Source: Alphaproteobacteria bacterium
GTDB taxonomy: Bacteria; Myxococcota_A; UBA796; GCA-2862545
Direction: 5' to 3'
Assembly: GCA_020632885.1 (NCBI GenBank)
Contig: JACKEQ010000025.1
Coordinates: forward strand, 23,350-87,349
Length of the DNA: 64,000 bases
Positions 1 to 8,160 of the stretch are shown in pieces; positions within the stretch are counted from its first letter, which is position 1, and every line of letters begins with the position of its first letter. The notes under the pieces are model-generated. The model did no database searches and had not been told where the DNA came from. It saw only the letters and a list, made by a program, of their open reading frames with translations. A program made the position numbers and the translations under genes.

Positions 1-282
1 GCTCTGGCCGGTCCAGAACACGTGGCCCGTGACCTGCTGGCCCTCGTGCTGGAGCTGGACGCGGGCGCCCTTCTCGAACGTCCGCTCGGGTGGAGCCTCC
101 GGCGCGTCGCCGCTGGCGGGTCGCACGTCCGCCTCCAGCACCCAGTAGGTCGCGCCGTCGTCGCCCTTCACGCCGAAACGGTCGCCTGGCCCGAACTTGT
201 TGGGGCCCTTCCAGAAGATGGAGCCGCTCTTGCCCCGTCCCTGCCGGCCTCCCGTGATCTGCACCCGGTCGCCTTTCTCCAC
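1..282 (-). CDS. SH3-like tandem-repeat hypothetical protein (3' end outside window)
   Basis: Ninety-four codons are visible before the gene runs off the left edge. The chosen GTG start (282) follows a good Shine-Dalgarno (GAGGAGA). The protein has two imperfect repeats, beginning EKGDRVQITGGRQGRGKSG and EKGARVQLQHEGQQVTGH, each continuing to an IFW or VFW motif. Such KG-x-V...G...FW repeats resemble small SH3/KOW-like beta-barrel repeats. No signal peptide is evident, so it is probably cytoplasmic. It is divergent from the next gene with a 38-bp gap. The repeat is seen directly; the SH3-like fold is inference and no function can be assigned. Confidence 0.7.
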   Translation of the reverse strand, partial: MEKGDRVQITGGRQGRGKSGSIFWKGPNKFGPGDRFGVKGDDGATYWVLEADVRPASGDAPEAPPERTFEKGARVQLQHEGQQVTGHVFWTGQS

Positions 283-320
283 CGTGCTCTCCTCGCGATG
301 CCCTCTGGTAACGTGTGGAC

Positions 321-971
321 ATGCTCCTGCTGTCCCTCGCGAACGCCCTTGCTGGTCCCTGCGACCGGATCTCCCTGAACTCCGACTTCTCGGCCGTCGA
401 GAACGCCTACCTGAAGGGCGATCGAGCCGCGCTGGGCGTTGCCATGCGTGACGTCCGGCGCCACGTCGGGTGTGAGGAGGCCACCCCTGTGGTGGCACAT
501 CGCTTTCACATCTCGAACGCGCTCGAGGATGCGTCCGCAGGCGACTGGAGCGCTGCCGAGGAGCACCTGCGCGCGGCGGTCGCCGCACTGCCCACACAGC
601 CGCTCCAGGGAATGCTCGCCGCGGATCCGCGCCTCCGCATGGCCTTCTTCCGGGCTCAGGAGCGCGGGGTCACGTGGACCCTGGGGTCCGAGGCGACGAC
701 GAACGGCCAGGTGTGGTCGCTCCACCCCGACACCGCCGTGCTGGAGCGGGGATCCCGCCGTGGGGCGCGGACTGCGGCCATCCTGGGTGCCGCGGCGATC
801 GGGATGTACGGCGCGGCCTGGGGGGTTCGTTCCCTGGCCTACGACCCCGGCCCCACGGCCCCGAAGGGCAAGGTGCTCGGGGCCTACTACGCGACCAACG
901 GGCTCTCTGTGGCCTCGGTGGCCACGGGGACCCTCGCGGTGGGTGTGCTCGTGGGGGCCTACGCGCGGTAG
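321..971 (+). CDS. Membrane-anchored hypothetical protein with signal peptide
   Basis: 216 aa. It starts MLLLSLANALAG, a short signal peptide, followed by a soluble segment of about 120 residues (SAVENAYLKGDR...) that looks like a helical repeat. Two hydrophobic helices lie near the C-terminus, around residues 150-168 and 190-212. The start at ATG 321 is preferred over an in-frame GTG at 315 because a TAACGT hexamer ends exactly 6 bases before the ATG and no Shine-Dalgarno is present, a geometry repeated elsewhere in the window. It converges on the gene ending at 991. No family is recognised; probably an envelope protein. Confidence 0.65.
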   Translation: MLLLSLANALAGPCDRISLNSDFSAVENAYLKGDRAALGVAMRDVRRHVGCEEATPVVAHRFHISNALEDASAGDWSAAEEHLRAAVAALPTQPLQGMLAADPRLRMAFFRAQERGVTWTLGSEATTNGQVWSLHPDTAVLERGSRRGARTAAILGAAAIGMYGAAWGVRSLAYDPGPTAPKGKVLGAYYATNGLSVASVATGTLAVGVLVGAYAR

Positions 972-990
972 GAGCTCCGCGCGCCAGGAC

Positions 991-1497
991 CTACGGTACG
1001 ACCTGCCAGTCGGTCCCCACCTGCAGGTCGAAGGCCTGCTCGCCCACCTTGTAGGCGCCGGCGGGCAGCAGGCCCACGAAGAACCCGTCCGCGGCGACCC
1101 GCTCGACGGCGCGGTCGATGGCGATCTTCAGGGTGGGGTCGAAGGGCACGGCATCCGCGGAGAGGACGGCGCCCACGGACGCCTCGATGGCCACGAGCCG
1201 GGTGGCGGACTGCAGCCGCTCGAGCTCCCGGACGGCCTCGTCGTGCTTCGCGTCGTCCTCGGTGACGCGCTGGATGCGCTGGAGCGCGAGCAGCATGTCG
1301 CCGCGCGCCCGCGCCGACTGGGCCGCGACGAGGTGCAGGTTCCCGGCGAGGGCGCTGGGGTGGTCTGCCAGCAGCCGGGCGTACGCACGCTCCACGCCGC
1401 CCCACTGGCTGTCGCCCGCGAGGCGCTCGAGATCTGCCGCGATGCGTTCGCCCTCGCGGTCCTCGGCCTGTGCGGACATCAGGAGGAGCGCGATCAT
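991..1497 (-). CDS. Secreted hypothetical protein with helical (TPR-like) middle
   Basis: 168 aa with an N-terminal signal peptide ending near AQA. The middle, about residues 15-100, is Ala/Leu/Arg-rich and helical (ERAYARLLADHPSALAGNL), compatible with TPR-like hairpins. The C-terminal 50 residues look like a small beta domain. Its ATG overlaps the TGA of the upstream DT/DS-repeat lipoprotein gene (ATGA at 1494-1497), so the two are translationally coupled and probably act together in the envelope. No specific function is recognisable. Confidence 0.65.
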   Translation of the reverse strand: MIALLLMSAQAEDREGERIAADLERLAGDSQWGGVERAYARLLADHPSALAGNLHLVAAQSARARGDMLLALQRIQRVTEDDAKHDEAVRELERLQSATRLVAIEASVGAVLSADAVPFDPTLKIAIDRAVERVAADGFFVGLLPAGAYKVGEQAFDLQVGTDWQVVP

Positions 1498-2709
1498 CGG
1501 TGCACCACGAGGCGCCAGGGGTCGTTGCCGTTGCCAGTCTTCGACACGTCCAGGTCCCAGGTGCTCGGAGGGGCGGCCACATCGCGGGTGGGCCAGGGAA
1601 GCGAGTCGTCGATGTTACCGATGAGCGTGGCGTTCTCGCGGAGCTGAACCGCGGCCGACGACCGAGCGTAGAACGTGTATCGCGCGCGGTCGGCCGTCAC
1701 CGCGAAGGAGATGGGGTTGGAGGCCGAGTTGCCCGGCGTGTCTCCGCAGGCGATGAAGGGGCCGGATCCGGGGACGTTCACCACGGACGTCCCGACGTCG
1801 TAGTAGGGCACCAGCACGGCCCACAGGTTGCTCGTCGCCCGTGGCGACCCGACATCGTCGTGCACGAAGACCTGCAGGTCGTCGTCGATGGCCGCGCAGG
1901 AGTGGGACCAGTCGAGCACGATGGTCCCGTCGCCGGTGACGTCGTCCCACACGAGGTTGCCCTCCGGGATGGACCCGGTGTCGAAGGCGCCTCCGACCGC
2001 CTGGAACACCAGCGAGGACCCGAGGTTCTCCGGGTAGTCCACGTGGAAGTCGATCTCGAACGCGTCGAGTACGAACCGGGCCGCCGTGATCTGGAGGGTG
2101 GGGTCGAAGTCCGTGTCGGCATCGGTGTCGGCGTCCGTGTCGGCATCGGCATCGGCATCGGCATCGGCATCGGCATCGGCATCTGCATCGGCATCGGCGT
2201 CCGCATCGGCATCGGCATCTGCGTCCGCATCGGTGTCGGCGTCCGTGTCGGCATCGGTGTCGGCGTCCGTGTCGGCATCGGCATCGGCATCCGCATCGGC
2301 ATCGGCATCGGCGTCCGCATCGGCATCGGCATCGGCATCCGCATCCGCATCGGCATCGGCGTCGGCATCCGTATCCGCATCGGTGTCGGTGTCCGCGTCG
2401 GTGTCCGAATCCGTGTCGGTGTCCGAATCCGTGTCGGTGTCCGGAATCCGTGTCGGTGTCCGAATCCGTGTCGGTGTCCGAATCCGTGTCGGTGTCGGAA
2501 TCCGTGTCGGTGTCCGAATCCGCGTCGGTGTCGGAATCCGTGTCGGTGTCGGAATCCGCGTCGGTGTCCGAATCCGCGTCGGTATCCGAATCCGCGTCGG
2601 TGTCCGAATCCGTGTCGGTGTCAGCGTCCGACCCGACGTAGACGGGGTCCTCGAAGATGTAGGGACATCCTGCGAGGACCAGGAGCAGCAGGGGCGTGGG
2701 GCTCTTCAT
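1494..2709 (-). CDS. Asp-Thr/Asp-Ser repeat lipoprotein, apparent one-base frameshift
   Basis: The start MKSPTPLLLLVLAGC is a lipoprotein signal with Cys15 as the lipidation site. It is followed by about 180 residues of DTDTDSDTDADSD-type low-complexity linker, encoded by 2090-2640. A roughly 180-residue C-terminal domain (FDPTLQ...PENLGSSLVFQ...DPWRLVVHR) follows, resembling a secreted beta-sandwich. The repeat reads in one frame until 2443/2444, where one extra G shifts the frame; the C-terminal domain continues in the frame the shift would restore. Removing that base gives a 404-aa protein. A TATCAT hexamer sits 7 bases before the ATG. DT/DS linkers are common in outer-membrane or surface lipoproteins of Myxococcota. 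The frameshift may be a sequencing error, slippage or true inactivation. Confidence 0.75.
2086..2640. repeat. Hexamer-type coding microsatellite (Asp-Thr/Ser/Ala linker)
   Basis: About 550 bp of near-uninterrupted 6-bp-unit repeats (gcatcg, gtgtcc, gaatcc variants on the plus strand) encode the DTD/DSD/DAD linker of the lipoprotein on the minus strand. Unit composition shifts from DT/DS-rich at the N-terminal side to DA-rich at the C-terminal side. The single unit with an extra G lies at 2441-2450. Such arrays are prone to slippage and to assembly errors. Confidence 0.9.
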
Positions 2710-2803
2710 CGGGCGGATGATAGCACCTGGCCCGGGCGGACGGCCTCCCCGAAAGGAGCCTGACAGGCGGTCGGGCCGCAGATACGCCGCCGCGGGAGGG
2801 TCC

Positions 2804-3430
2804 ATGGGGTTGCTGGTCGTGGGGGCAGGAGGGCACGGGGCGGTCGTCGTGGACGCTGCGCGCGCCTCCGGCTGGGAGGTCGTCGGGTTCGCCGACGGGC
2901 GCGAGGAGGCCCGTGGCACCGGACGGCTCGGGGTCCACGTCGTGGCAGTCGGGGAGGACGAGGGCATCGCGTTGGCCCTGGCCGGCGGTCACCATGTCGT
3001 CGTGGCCATCGGCGCACCCCGCGTTCGAGGGCGCATCGCCGATCGCTATGCGGCGGCCGGCGTGCCCCTTGCGACAGTGGTGCACCCCACAGCCTGGATC
3101 AGCCCGGCGTCCACCGTGGGCGAGGGGACCGTCGTGTTCGCGGGATGCATCGTCCAGGCCGGCACCCGTGTCGGGCGGAGCTGCATCCTGAACACCGGGT
3201 GCACCGTCGACCACGACACCGTGCTCGAAGATCTGGTCCACCTCTCCCCCGGCGTCCACATGGGGGGGACCGTGCACGTGGGCGAGGGCACGCACCTCGG
3301 GGTCGGCGTGTCCGTCAGGAACAACGTACGCATCGGTTCCTGGTCGGTCGTGGGGGTCGGGGCCGCCGTCGTCTCGGACCTGCCCGACGATGTCGTGTGC
3401 ATCGGGGTGCCCGCACGTCCCCGTCCCTGA
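2804..3430 (+). CDS. NeuD/PglD-family sugar O/N-acyltransferase
   Basis: 208 aa, the usual size of the family. An N-terminal PglD-like Rossmann segment (MGLLVVGAGGHGAVV, residues 1-70) binds the nucleotide-sugar substrate. It is followed by a left-handed beta-helix of hexapeptide repeats (VGEGTVVFAGCIV, VGRSCILNTGCTV, VGEGTHLGVGVSV, IGSWSVVGVGAAV) that binds acetyl-CoA. His71-type catalytic context is visible as NTGCTVDHDT. The start is ATG 2804 behind GGGAGGG. Family members acetylate sialic acids or aminosugars for surface polysaccharide. No other polysaccharide gene is adjacent, so the substrate is unknown. Confidence 0.85.
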   Translation: MGLLVVGAGGHGAVVVDAARASGWEVVGFADGREEARGTGRLGVHVVAVGEDEGIALALAGGHHVVVAIGAPRVRGRIADRYAAAGVPLATVVHPTAWISPASTVGEGTVVFAGCIVQAGTRVGRSCILNTGCTVDHDTVLEDLVHLSPGVHMGGTVHVGEGTHLGVGVSVRNNVRIGSWSVVGVGAAVVSDLPDDVVCIGVPARPRP

Positions 3431-3494
3431 CGTGTCCGTGGCAAGGCCGTGCAAGCGGGAGCGGCCCGCGCTTTCATGGGGTATCGTACGCCCC

Positions 3495-4436
3495 ATGGTT
3501 CCGCTCCAGATCCGTGTCGCCGCCCCCACCGGCCTGATCTCCCGTCTCGAGCTGCACGACGAGCTGCGGATCGGTCGGGGTCCCCACAACGACGTCGTGC
3601 TCGCCGGGCCCCAGGTCAGCTGGTCCCACGCCGTGCTTCGGCGGGAGAACGACGTCATCGTCGTGGAGGACCTCGGCTCCAGCAACGGCACCTTCGTCTG
3701 GGACACCCGCATCGCGCGGCCCACGCGGGTCCTCGGGCCCACGCCGATCACCATCGGGCAGTACGCCTTCACGCGCGTCACGGGCTCCGAGCGTCCCAAT
3801 GCGCCCCTCCTGGTCCAGGATCTCGACGCCAACCTGGAGCTGCCTCTGCGCGAGCGCTTCGAGATCGGTGGGGCGGGAACGGCGGACCTCCAGGTGGTGG
3901 GCTCGCCCACGTTCGTCCTCCGGCCGACACCGGATGGTCTGGACGTGAACGGCACGTCGGTCGACCTGCCCTGGAGCCCCGAGGGCTGCGCGCGGCGCAT
4001 CTCGGTCCGGCGGAACAGCGCATACACGCCCACGGCTCGGGGGGAGGCCCAGGGCTCCATCCTCGTCCGGCTGCGGCTCGATCCCGCCCAGGCCACTGTC
4101 GTACACCTTCCCACCACGAGCACCCACACGCTCACCGCCGAGAACCGGGTGTACCTGCTCTACGCGCTCGCCCGCGCGCTCCACGACGACCGCGAGGCGG
4201 GCGTGCCGCTCGACGAGTGCGGCTGGCGGAGCGACGACCAGCTCACCGTGGCCATCTGGGGCAGGGACGGCCGCGTGGGGTCCAAGAACCGCCTGAACAC
4301 CCTCACGCACCGCGTGCGCGGTGAGGTGGAGCGGGCCGGAATCCCCCGCGACCTCATCGAGAAGCGCAACGGCTGGGCGCGGCTCAACGCGAGCCGGGTC
4401 ACCCTCGATCTGGATCGGGGGCGCGGGGCTCCCTAG
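3495..4436 (+). CDS. FHA-domain protein with C-terminal winged-helix-like domain
   Basis: 313 aa. The FHA domain spans about residues 10-95 with the canonical phosphothreonine-binding motifs RIGRGPHNDVVL, SWSHAVL and DLGSSNGTFV. A beta-rich middle of about 100 residues follows. The C-terminal 95 residues (AENRVYLLYALARALHDD...RLNTLTHRVRGEV...NGWARLN) look like an OmpR/PhoB-type winged helix. It would therefore read phospho-Thr and bind DNA. The next gene, a Ser/Thr kinase, begins on the base after this stop codon, so the kinase is the likely input. A TATCGT hexamer lies 7 bases before ATG 3495 with no Shine-Dalgarno. The FHA call is firm; the winged-helix call is moderate. Confidence 0.85.
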   Translation: MVPLQIRVAAPTGLISRLELHDELRIGRGPHNDVVLAGPQVSWSHAVLRRENDVIVVEDLGSSNGTFVWDTRIARPTRVLGPTPITIGQYAFTRVTGSERPNAPLLVQDLDANLELPLRERFEIGGAGTADLQVVGSPTFVLRPTPDGLDVNGTSVDLPWSPEGCARRISVRRNSAYTPTARGEAQGSILVRLRLDPAQATVVHLPTTSTHTLTAENRVYLLYALARALHDDREAGVPLDECGWRSDDQLTVAIWGRDGRVGSKNRLNTLTHRVRGEVERAGIPRDLIEKRNGWARLNASRVTLDLDRGRGAP

Positions 4437-6164
4437 ATGGCCCCAGGTGAGCCGATGTCGCGGGAGTCGGCTTCTCCCGACCCCACGCTCCCCCGCGCCG
4501 GGAGCCAGCCCTCCTCGTTCGCCGTCCGCACCCTCCAGACCGCCTCGGGCATGGAGGACTTCCTGGTGGCCGGCGTGGTCGCCGAGGGCGGCATGGGGGT
4601 CGTGGAGTTCGCGCGGCAGAAGAGCCTCGAGCGCGACGTGGTCCTCAAGCGGCCCCGGGAGCCCGACGACCCGGCAAACGTGGCCGAGCTCCTCCGGGAA
4701 GCCCGGATCGCGGGCCGTCTCGAGCACCCCGGAGTCGTCACCGTCCACGGGATCTACCGCGACGACCGCGGGCACCCTGTGATCTGCATGCGGGCGGCCC
4801 CCGGTCAGACCTGGCGCGGCCTGCAGGAGTCCAGCTGGGACGCCGAGCGCCACGCGAGGATCGCCATCGAGGTGTGCCGGGCTCTCGAGTTCGCCCACGC
4901 GCACGGGGTGCTCCACCTGGACGTCAAGCCCAGCAACGTGGTCGTGGGACCCCAGGGCGAGGTGTGCCTGCTGGACTGGGGCGTGGCGATGGACCGCGTG
5001 TCCGAGCCTGTGCGCACCGAGGTCCTCGGCACCCCGGCCTACATGGCGCCCGAGATGGTCACCCTCGGGGCCATCTCCGAGCGCTCGGACGTGTACCTGC
5101 TCGGCGGCACCCTGTTCCACGCGTTGTTCGGCCGGCCCCCCCACCGCCGGGCGACCGCTGCCACCTCCATGGCCGCCGCGGCCGAGCCCGTCGTGGTCCC
5201 GGAGGTGCCCCCGTGGGTGGCCGAGCTCGCGGAGATCTGTGGACGCGCCCTCGCCACCGACCCCGACGCGCGCTTCCCGGACGTGAAGGCCTTCCGGCAC
5301 GCGCTCGAGGGCTACCTCGATCACCGCAGCGCCGAGCGGCTGGCCCAGCGGGCCCTCCTGGCCCACCAGCTGCTCCCGATCGGCCTGACGGCCCCCGAGC
5401 GGCTCCGGGAGCTGGAGGCCATCCGCGCCCAGCTGCGGTCGAGCCTCGCTCTCTGGCCGGACAATCCGCGGGCCAAGGCCTTCCGCGAGGAGCTGCGGCT
5501 CTCGCTCTGCCATCTCTACCTCCAGCTCGGCGACCACGAGGCAGCGGGCCGGATGGTGGCCCGGATGGCCCACCCACCGGACGGGCTCGAGGGGGCCGTG
5601 GAGGCCGCGCGCACGGCCAAGGCCGGCCGCCGGCGGGCCCTCCACGAGCGGAGCCCCCGGGTCGGGCGGGCCTGGCGGAAGCGCATGCTCGTCCGTCTCG
5701 CGGTGATCATCGCCGTCACCACGCTCGGGGGCGGGCTCGTGCAGTACGCCGTCCAGGGCACCGGTCAGCGCGTGCTGGTGGGGCAGGTGGTCATCTCCAG
5801 TGTCGCGTGGGGCGCGTGTCTCTGGTTGGACCCTCCGCCGCAGGCGGGGCTCTTCGAGCGCCTCTTCCAGAACACGGTCTGGGCCGCCCTGCTCGGGCTC
5901 GCATCGCTCCGGCTGCTCGGGGAGGTCGCGGGGGAGCCCTCGGCGCTCGTGATGGCCAGGAACCTCGTGCTGCTCGGCGCGCTCCTGGTCGCGCACGCCT
6001 GGCTCGCGCCGTACCTGGTGGCGTTCGGCGGCGTGGTGCTCGCGTTCGCGGGAGGCGCCGTGCTCGCGCCGGACCTGGCGCGCCCCATCCTGGGGGTGGG
6101 GCTCCTCGTGCTCATGGCGGGAGCGACCTACGCCAACGACTGGCTCGACCGGAAGACACCGTGA
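4437..6164 (+). CDS. Membrane Ser/Thr protein kinase with HLD/DWG motifs
   Basis: 575 aa. The kinase domain is at about residues 40-300: glycine loop AEGGMGVV, lysine in VVLKRP, catalytic loop HLDVKPSNV (HLD instead of HRD), metal site LLDWG (DWG instead of DFG), and activation/APE motif GTPAYMAPE. All essential Lys and Asp residues are kept, so activity is expected, but without the RD arginine. A helical linker (300-415) leads to about five membrane helices (420-570). It starts at ATG 4437 directly after the FHA gene; ATG 4455 is an alternative. Its stop overlaps the GTG of the following pseudokinase, so FHA regulator, kinase and pseudokinase form one transcription unit. Confidence 0.88.
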   Translation: MAPGEPMSRESASPDPTLPRAGSQPSSFAVRTLQTASGMEDFLVAGVVAEGGMGVVEFARQKSLERDVVLKRPREPDDPANVAELLREARIAGRLEHPGVVTVHGIYRDDRGHPVICMRAAPGQTWRGLQESSWDAERHARIAIEVCRALEFAHAHGVLHLDVKPSNVVVGPQGEVCLLDWGVAMDRVSEPVRTEVLGTPAYMAPEMVTLGAISERSDVYLLGGTLFHALFGRPPHRRATAATSMAAAAEPVVVPEVPPWVAELAEICGRALATDPDARFPDVKAFRHALEGYLDHRSAERLAQRALLAHQLLPIGLTAPERLRELEAIRAQLRSSLALWPDNPRAKAFREELRLSLCHLYLQLGDHEAAGRMVARMAHPPDGLEGAVEAARTAKAGRRRALHERSPRVGRAWRKRMLVRLAVIIAVTTLGGGLVQYAVQGTGQRVLVGQVVISSVAWGACLWLDPPPQAGLFERLFQNTVWAALLGLASLRLLGEVAGEPSALVMARNLVLLGALLVAHAWLAPYLVAFGGVVLAFAGGAVLAPDLARPILGVGLLVLMAGATYANDWLDRKTP

Positions 6165-7816
6165 GGCAGCAGCTCGCCGAGCAGCTCGACGCGGCCTGGG
6201 GGGACGGTGTCCTCCGTCGGTCCACGCGCGCCACCCTGCGCTCGCGCCTCCCTCCGCTCGCCGTGGCGGGCGCACCGCCGACCGTGCTCCGCGGCTTCGT
6301 CCGGCAGGAGACCCTGGCGGAGACCGAGTCCTCCGTGGTCGAGCTCGCCTACGACGTCGCGCTGGGTCGCGAGGTCGTCCTCAAGCGTCTCCGGCTCCCC
6401 TCGGACGCGGACGGCGGCGCCCGTCTCCAGCGCGAGGCCCGTGTGGCCGGACGTCTCGAGCACGTCGGGGTCCTGCCGGTGCACGGCCTGCTCGCCACCA
6501 CCGAGGTGGGGCCGGTGGTCGTGCTCTCCCACCTCCGCGGCAGCACGTGGGAGCTCGCGATCGAGCGGGGAGGGCGCAGCCTCCGCGACCACGTCGAGAT
6601 CGCGGTCGCGGTGGCCCGGGCGCTCGCGCACGCCCACGCAGACGGCGTGCTGCACCTCGACGTCAAGCCCGCGAACGTGCTCCTCGGTGGCTACGGCGAG
6701 GTCTGCCTCACCGGGTGGGGCGAGGGCGGCGAGGACGGTGTGCTGCCGACGGTCCCCGTGGGCACCCCCGCCTATGCACCCCTGGAGGTCGTGCGCGGCG
6801 CGCCCTGCGCCCAGAGCGACGTCTACCTGCTCGCCGGGTGTCTCTGGCATGCAGCGACGGGACGTCCGCCCCACGACCGCACCGACGTGGTGGCCGCCCT
6901 CCTCGCGTCCGGCGAGGCGCCCGAGCCCCCCGCGGCGCTGCCGGGCACGCTCGGGGCCCTGCTCGCGCGGGCGCTGTCTCCCGTGCTCGCGGAGCGTCCC
7001 GCGAGCGTCGAGGCCTTCGCGACCGAGCTGCAGGAGTTCCTGCGCTCCCTCGACTCCCAGCGCGTCACGGACGACGTGCGGGAGTCGCTCGGGCCCAACG
7101 CGCGGATCTCGGCCCTCGAGGAGAGCGTCCAGCAGCTCGAGGCGGCCCTGTCGCTCTGGCCGTCGAACCTGGAGGCCCGCGATCTGCTGGCGGACATCCG
7201 GGCCACGCTGGTGCACCGCTTCGTGCAGTCCGGCGACCTCGCCTCGGCAGAGCGCGTGGCGGGCGGGGCGGATGCGCTGCCCCTCGCCGTTCGGGGCGAC
7301 ATCGAGCGCCTGCGCCGCGAGCGCCGCGCGGAGGCCACCGCCCCGCCGCATGCCGAGCATCCCCCTGCGGCCCGCGACCGCCTCGTGGCGCTCTGGGGGC
7401 TCGTGTTCCTGGCGAACATCGCGCTCGTGCTCGCCGTCCCTTCACCGTCGCCCCAGCTGATGCTCGCGCTCGCGGCGGTCCCCACGGCGTTGCTCGCCGT
7501 CGTGGTGGGGCTCTCGGACGCCTGGAAGCGCAAGCCGGCCTACGCGGCGCTCGCCCTGGCCGTGCTCACCGCGTGGAGCGTGGACCGCGCCGTCGGGGCC
7601 TGGATGGCCGTGGAACCCGACATCCTGCGCATCGGCGAGCTCGTCACCGCGGCCTCGTTGATGCTCGCCGCAGGGGGCTTCCATCGGCCGTTCACCTACC
7701 TGGCCTTCGGGGGGTACGGGGCGGCTGCGGTGGCCGCCGTGTACCCCTCGGCATCGCGCGTGTTGCTCATCGCCTTCGTGCACATCGCTCCGCTCGTGGC
7801 GGTGAAGCGCAGGTAG
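6161..7816 (+). CDS. Membrane pseudokinase paralogous to the upstream kinase
   Basis: 551 aa, starting at GTG 6161 in a GTGA overlap with the upstream kinase. The layout matches that gene: kinase-like domain (about 45-290), helical linker, then about five C-terminal membrane helices. VVLKRL keeps the lysine and HLDVKPANV keeps the catalytic-loop Asp. However, the glycine loop is degenerate (LAETESSVV), and the segment aligned to LLDWG reads LTGWG, so the metal-binding Asp is replaced by Gly; APE reads APLE. This predicts a catalytically dead or very weak kinase, probably an allosteric partner or scaffold for its neighbour. The alignment is by eye. Confidence 0.85.
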   Translation: MRQQLAEQLDAAWGDGVLRRSTRATLRSRLPPLAVAGAPPTVLRGFVRQETLAETESSVVELAYDVALGREVVLKRLRLPSDADGGARLQREARVAGRLEHVGVLPVHGLLATTEVGPVVVLSHLRGSTWELAIERGGRSLRDHVEIAVAVARALAHAHADGVLHLDVKPANVLLGGYGEVCLTGWGEGGEDGVLPTVPVGTPAYAPLEVVRGAPCAQSDVYLLAGCLWHAATGRPPHDRTDVVAALLASGEAPEPPAALPGTLGALLARALSPVLAERPASVEAFATELQEFLRSLDSQRVTDDVRESLGPNARISALEESVQQLEAALSLWPSNLEARDLLADIRATLVHRFVQSGDLASAERVAGGADALPLAVRGDIERLRRERRAEATAPPHAEHPPAARDRLVALWGLVFLANIALVLAVPSPSPQLMLALAAVPTALLAVVVGLSDAWKRKPAYAALALAVLTAWSVDRAVGAWMAVEPDILRIGELVTAASLMLAAGGFHRPFTYLAFGGYGAAAVAAVYPSASRVLLIAFVHIAPLVAVKRR

Positions 7817-7823
7817 CCACGGG

Positions 7824-8099
7824 TCAGCCGCGTCCGCACGCGGGGCAGCCGTCCTCCCACACCGAGTCGGGGAGTCCCGTGTCGACCTTCGGGGCCACGA
7901 CGACCTCGGGCACCACGAGCTCCCGTGGTGCCTGGACGTGCGGTGGGGTCGTGAGCTCGGGGATCGCGGGCGTCACGTGCACGACGGGGACGGTGGGCTC
8001 GTCCTGGAGGCCGGGGGACGTCGGGAGGAGCCGCGGCGCCACGGCGAGGGCGAGGGCGGCAGCGAGGGTGAGGGCGGTCGTGATCTTCCAGGCACGCAT
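7824..8099 (-). CDS. Small membrane-anchored peptide ending CPACGRG (candidate MNIO substrate)
   Basis: 91 aa: MRAWK, one hydrophobic helix (about residues 6-26), a Pro/Val-rich extracytoplasmic stretch, then VDTG...SVWEDGCPACGRG with two cysteines (85 and 88). It is a clear paralogue of the 99-aa peptide at 52801-53100: both share MRAWK at the start, PRLL after the helix, VDTG, and an acidic W.D.CPACG.G tail. The other copy overlaps a DUF692/MNIO gene, so this one may be a second substrate encoded away from the enzyme. ATG 8099 has GGAG upstream. It lies 61 bp downstream of the TerB-like gene on the same strand. The function is inferred only from the paralogue. Confidence 0.72.
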   Translation of the reverse strand: MRAWKITTALTLAAALALAVAPRLLPTSPGLQDEPTVPVVHVTPAIPELTTPPHVQAPRELVVPEVVVAPKVDTGLPDSVWEDGCPACGRG

Positions 8100-8160
8100 T
8101 CTGGGCTCCGTGTGTGGACGCCCACCCAACGGACCCCGACTGCGGTCGCTTACACGAGCG

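Noticed and set aside
2086..2640. Repeat block as a CRISPR array or plus-strand Ser-Ala repeat protein
   Set aside because: There are no spacers; the units are 6-bp coding repeats in frame with a lipoprotein signal on the minus strand, whereas the plus-strand readings have no plausible ends.
4437..6164. First kinase of the pair as a pseudokinase because of HLD and DWG
   Set aside because: The metal-binding Asp, catalytic Asp and Lys are all kept; Arg of HRD and Phe of DFG are not essential, so activity is still expected.
3474..6275. Very long open frame antisense to the FHA and kinase genes
   Set aside because: It is a GC-rich shadow: Arg/Gly/Pro/His-rich, no motifs, while the plus strand carries clear FHA and kinase domains.
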